From positions 1,777,501 to 1,841,500 of the forward strand of contig NZ_CP149926.1 in NCBI RefSeq assembly GCF_037949285.1: a stretch of 64,000 nucleotides of DNA, in the 5' to 3' direction. The notes beneath the pieces were generated by a model. The model searched no databases and was not told the DNA's origin. It saw nothing but the letters and a program-made list of their open reading frames with translations. The stretch comes from Thioclava sp. GXIMD4216. GTDB taxonomy: Bacteria; Pseudomonadota; Alphaproteobacteria; Rhodobacterales; Rhodobacteraceae. Positions within the stretch are counted from its first letter, which is position 1, and each line of letters opens with the position of its first letter. Positions 60,661 through 64,000 of this stretch are shown here, piece after piece. Both the position numbers and the translations under genes were made by a program.

Positions 60661-63600
60661 TCATCTGCTCCCAAAGCGGTTTGAGCCAGCGCATCCTGAA
60701 TCGAATTGCGCCGCGTAACCCAGAGGTTAGCATCAGACAAGGCCCGAAACCTATCCCACATCGCCGCCAGTGCCTGCGGATTGTCCTTTTCAAGGAAATC
60801 GACCACCTCGCTGCGGCCCAGAGTGGCCTCGAAATAGAGGTCGAACAGATGACTCGGCACAGCGCGTGACAGATGCGCGAACGCGGCAAGATGATCCAGT
60901 GTCGCGGCAATTTCAGCCCCGCCACGAAAGCCGTGCTGCATCATGCTATCGGCCCAATCCGGATTGGCGGCGCGCGCCCGCACCACACGGGCGATTTCTT
61001 CCGTCAAGGCACGGGCGCGGGGCTGATCGGGACGGGTGGCATCCAGATGGTAGGATTTCGGGGCCGCCTGCCCCAGACGCGCCATTGCCGCCGCAAACCC
61101 CGCCTCATGCGCGGCATAATCCGAAGCCACAAGAAGATCCGTCTCGGGCAGATCCTGCAGATGCACGAATGTATCCGCCTCTGCCAGCCGCATCTCGAGT
61201 GCCGCGCGGGCGGGCATGATATTTCCTTTGGCATCAATCGCATGGGACGAAGCATTCAGCCATGCCTCCCCCGCCATCACGCGCCCCTCATCAGAATAAT
61301 CCTCAAGCGCCTCTCCCATATTCAACCCGTAAAGACCGGGTTTGGGGCCGAAAACGCGCGGGGTTCTGGCCAGATAGGGATTGTCTTCTGCCGCTTCCTC
61401 GCGCTGTGCCAAAGCCTCTGCCGCCAGTTCGAAAAGCTGCGCCAGCCCCGGAAATACGTCACGGAACAACCCTGACACCCGCAAGGTCACATCGATCCGC
61501 GGACGGTTAAGCAAGGCCAGCGGCACCAGCTCGAACCCCGAAACCCGTTCGGAATTGCTATCCCAAACCGGTTTGATACCGGCAAGATGCAGCGCCATCG
61601 CAAATTCTTCGCCTGCGGTGCGCATCGTGGCCGACCCCCACAGATCGACAACCAGCCCCTGTGGCCAATCCCCGTGATCCTGCAGGTGACGGCGGATCAG
61701 CTCTTCGGCCAGCTTGACCCCTTGGGTATAGGCCGCCCGCGACGGCACTGCGCGCGGATCGGTGGTAAAGAGATTGCGCCCCGTCGGCAGCACATCCGCC
61801 CGCCCCCGATGCGGACTGCCGGAAGGACCGGGCGGCACGAAACGCCCCGCCAGCGCGCGGATCACCCCTTGCGTCTCCGCCGTGCCGCAGGCACCGGTGC
61901 CAAACACATGCAGCCCTTCGGCATATTGGCTTTCCTTGATGTCGCAGACGAACGCATCCAGACGGGTGATCGCCTCGGCGGCCGAGGCGGCCTCCGCGAT
62001 CCCCAGATCGGCCTCTACCCCGCGCCCCTGTGCCTCGGCACGGATATCGGCAATAAGGCGGTCGCGGCGGGCGGGGTCCAACCCGTCGGCGGTGGAATAT
62101 TCATCCATCAACGCCTCCAGCCGCATCAGGCTTTCAGGCATCGCGGTCTGCGCCAAGGGCGGCGGCACATGGCCAATCGTTACAGCGCCGATGCGACGCT
62201 TGGCCTGTGCGGCCTCGCCCGGATCATTCACGATAAACGGATAGATGACAGGACAGGCGGCCAGCAGGGCCTCTGGCCAGCAAGCTTCTGATAAGGCAAC
62301 AGATTTCCCGGGAAGCCATTCAACCGTGCCATGTGCGCCCATATGGAGGACCGCATCGGTCTGGCCACGCAGCCAGAGATAGAAGGCCACATAGGCATGA
62401 CGTGGCACGCGTGACAGATCGTGATAATCCGTCTCGCGCGAGGCACGATCGGCGCGTTCGGGCTGCAAAGCCACGACCGCCTTACCACAGCGGATCGCCG
62501 GAAACTGGAACTGCCCGTTGCGGCAGGCGGGGTCGTCCTCGGGGGCACCCCATGCCTCGGCCAGATCATCGCGCAGACTGTCGGGCAGGTTGGCCAGCGC
62601 CAGCCGGTAGTCATCCAGCGAATAGTGCAGCACGGCATGCTGCAAGACGGCGCCCAGATCGCTGACTTTGGTCAGGGGATATCCCTCTTCCGCAAGCGTC
62701 GCCACCAGATGTTCCACCGAGGCCAAGGCATCCAGCCCCACCGCATGGGCAATCTGGTAGCTCTTGCCCGGATAGGTCGAAAGCACGAAGGCCAGACGTT
62801 TTTGCGCGGCAGGCATCTGACCGAGCCGATACAGCGCCAGAACCCGTTCGGCAACCTGCGCGACCCGCCCCAGATCGGGGCGATGGGCGAAACGGGAATA
62901 TTGCAGATCCGGATCGCGTTTGCCGGGGCTTTTGAACGAGATCACGCCACCAAACAGGCGGCCATCCACCTCGGGCAGCACAACATGCATCGCCAGATCC
63001 GAAGGGGCGAGACCGCGCTCGGAGGCGGCCCAATCGCGGCGCTGCGCGGTGGAAAGCGCCACCTGCACCACCGGCACATCGGCCTGATCCAAGGGCGAGC
63101 CACCTTCGGCACCCTGCGCCGAAAACGCAGTGGCATTGACGATTGCAACCGGTTTGAGCCGCGCAATCTCACCGCGCAGCCAATCCGGCACACCCGCCGC
63201 TTTCAGGGAGGGCACAAAGACCCCGAAAGCTGCAAATCCCCGCGCCCGAAGCGCTTCGATCAAGGCATCGACAGGGGCGGTATCGGCCGCCGTCAGATAG
63301 GACCGGTAGAAGGTCACAAAGGCCACCGGCCCGGTGTCCTCGGGCGGCGCAATAACGCCCTTTTCGGGCAGGTAGAACCCGTAATCGGGCACCGATTTCA
63401 GCCCCGCCACCGGCCCCGCATACAGCCCCGCAGCCAGAGCAAGCTGGGCCAGCGCGGCCTGTGCGGCCACCGCCCCGCCCGCATCGCACAGCGCCTGCAA
63501 GCGCCGCAATGTCGAGACGGGCAGCGTGGAAAGCGTATCAAGGCGCGCATCCTCGCGCCCGTCCGCAGGCAGGACCGCAAGTGCGATGCCCTTGCGCCGC

Positions 63601-63917
63601 GCCAGATCCTGCAGGCAGGCCAGCCCGTAAGGCCAGTAGCTTTCGCCACCAATCAACCGCACAAGCACGCCCTTTGCCCCCGAAAGGGTCTGTTCGACAT
63701 AGGTATCGACCGAAAGCGGATGTTTCAGCGCGACCAGATTGGCCAGTCGGCAAGAGGGCAGCGGGCTGCCCCCCTTCGCACGTTTCCAGCCTGCCGCGAA
63801 CGCGCCCAGATCACTATCGGAAAAGGACAGCACCACCAGATCCGCAGGGGCCTGCGCCAGATCCTGCGGCTGATCGGATTGATCAAGCCCGTGAGTTTCG
63901 CGAAAGACGACATGCAT
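60657..63917 (-). CDS. cobN: Aerobic cobaltochelatase subunit CobN
   Basis: A 1086-residue protein. It is the large subunit that inserts Co2+ into hydrogenobyrinic acid a,c-diamide with CobS and CobT (not in this window). Conserved stretches: VLVRLIGGESYWPYGLACLQ, FVLSTYPGKSYQIAHAVGLD, VLHMGAHGTVEWLPGKSVAL, DLWGSATMRTAGEEFAMALH, and MMQHGFRGGAEIAATLDHLA near the C-terminus. It is at the shorter end of CobN lengths, mainly from a compact N-terminus. The ATG at 63917 overlaps nothing and lies 3 nt after the preceding stop. Confidence 0.95.
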   Translation of the reverse strand: MHVVFRETHGLDQSDQPQDLAQAPADLVVLSFSDSDLGAFAAGWKRAKGGSPLPSCRLANLVALKHPLSVDTYVEQTLSGAKGVLVRLIGGESYWPYGLACLQDLARRKGIALAVLPADGREDARLDTLSTLPVSTLRRLQALCDAGGAVAAQAALAQLALAAGLYAGPVAGLKSVPDYGFYLPEKGVIAPPEDTGPVAFVTFYRSYLTAADTAPVDALIEALRARGFAAFGVFVPSLKAAGVPDWLRGEIARLKPVAIVNATAFSAQGAEGGSPLDQADVPVVQVALSTAQRRDWAASERGLAPSDLAMHVVLPEVDGRLFGGVISFKSPGKRDPDLQYSRFAHRPDLGRVAQVAERVLALYRLGQMPAAQKRLAFVLSTYPGKSYQIAHAVGLDALASVEHLVATLAEEGYPLTKVSDLGAVLQHAVLHYSLDDYRLALANLPDSLRDDLAEAWGAPEDDPACRNGQFQFPAIRCGKAVVALQPERADRASRETDYHDLSRVPRHAYVAFYLWLRGQTDAVLHMGAHGTVEWLPGKSVALSEACWPEALLAACPVIYPFIVNDPGEAAQAKRRIGAVTIGHVPPPLAQTAMPESLMRLEALMDEYSTADGLDPARRDRLIADIRAEAQGRGVEADLGIAEAASAAEAITRLDAFVCDIKESQYAEGLHVFGTGACGTAETQGVIRALAGRFVPPGPSGSPHRGRADVLPTGRNLFTTDPRAVPSRAAYTQGVKLAEELIRRHLQDHGDWPQGLVVDLWGSATMRTAGEEFAMALHLAGIKPVWDSNSERVSGFELVPLALLNRPRIDVTLRVSGLFRDVFPGLAQLFELAAEALAQREEAAEDNPYLARTPRVFGPKPGLYGLNMGEALEDYSDEGRVMAGEAWLNASSHAIDAKGNIMPARAALEMRLAEADTFVHLQDLPETDLLVASDYAAHEAGFAAAMARLGQAAPKSYHLDATRPDQPRARALTEEIARVVRARAANPDWADSMMQHGFRGGAEIAATLDHLAAFAHLSRAVPSHLFDLYFEATLGRSEVVDFLEKDNPQALAAMWDRFRALSDANLWVTRRNSIQDALAQTALGADE

Positions 63918-63920
63918 GAT

Positions 63921-64000
63921 TTAGGCCGATACCAGTCCCAAAGCGGTTTCGATCGCCGCACGGTCGATATGATCATGCTCGGCAATCACCACCAGCTGCG
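63921..64000 (-). CDS. cobW: CobW-like GTPase, C-terminal fragment (cut by window edge)
   Basis: The minus strand enters from the right edge and reads QLVVIAEHDHIDRAAIETAL, GLVSA, stop at 63921. This matches the end of CobW/COG0523 metallochaperones (QLVVIG..LDR.AIE.AL). The gene lies 3 nt upstream of cobN, the usual cobW-cobN order. CobW is thought to deliver cobalt to CobNST. Only 25 residues are visible. Confidence 0.75.
   Translation of the reverse strand, partial: QLVVIAEHDHIDRAAIETALGLVSA

Noticed and set aside
1..64000. CRISPR arrays, rRNA genes, insertion sequences
   Set aside because: No regularly spaced repeats, rRNA core sequences or transposase motifs (DDE, HUH, serine recombinase) were seen on either strand.

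Overview
The window reads as a chromosomal segment of a high-GC alphaproteobacterium, most likely in the Rhodobacterales/Rhodobacteraceae. The main clues are paired DUF6456- and DUF6477-type genes, an IalB-type periplasmic protein, a DUF1045 2H phosphoesterase beside metH, the complete aerobic (cob-type) corrin pathway, a CtrA-like site, and tRNA promoters of the form TTGCAY-N17-TANACA. I do not name a genus.

Layout. 1-15 kb is housekeeping sequence: a catalase tail, the DUF6456/DUF6477 pair, a HerA/DUF853 ATPase, an intergenic stretch with two possible small RNAs, an IalB protein, and a lipid A acyl-supply and envelope group (ketosynthase, acyl carrier protein, lpxD, L,D-transpeptidase, YcbK-like peptidase). 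It ends with metH plus a 2H phosphoesterase and a CHAP lipoprotein. 15.3-16.7 kb has an AI-2E-family permease and tRNA-Ser(GGA). 16.7-21.1 kb is a small genomic island behind that tRNA. It holds a type I restriction R-like protein whose C-terminus looks like the end of an HsdS subunit, an overlapping HNH-motif protein, a small hypothetical ORF, and the C-terminal stump of a tyrosine integrase; there is no hsdM.

21.2-38.0 kb is a full leftward alginate-type operon: algD, alg8, alg44, algA/manC, an algG-like beta-helix gene, algI, algJ, a Sel1-repeat gene, algX, algF, a giant algK-like gene and algL. No AlgE porin is visible. A LuxR-type regulator (38.3-39.0 kb) and a secreted beta-helix/RTX protein (39.5-41.7 kb) sit beside it. 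Together these would make GDP-mannuronate, polymerise it across the inner membrane, acetylate and trim it in the periplasm, and possibly process it outside the cell.

42-49 kb holds a YiiX-like protein that has lost its expected catalytic residues, tRNA-Val(CAC), an HU-like protein, lon with a heat-shock-type promoter, an orphan EnvZ-like kinase, an MBL hydrolase and tandem tRNA-Asn(GTT) genes. 49.1-50.3 kb is compositionally odd, with only degraded ORFs. 50.3-64 kb is the aerobic cobalamin locus (cobF, a CbiM-like permease under a cobalamin riboswitch, cobA-B-M-E-L, cobK, cobJ-I-H-G-N and the tail of a cobW-like gene). cobK runs antisense in the middle of it. The B12 made here would serve, among others, the B12-dependent MetH encoded at 10.5-14.3 kb.
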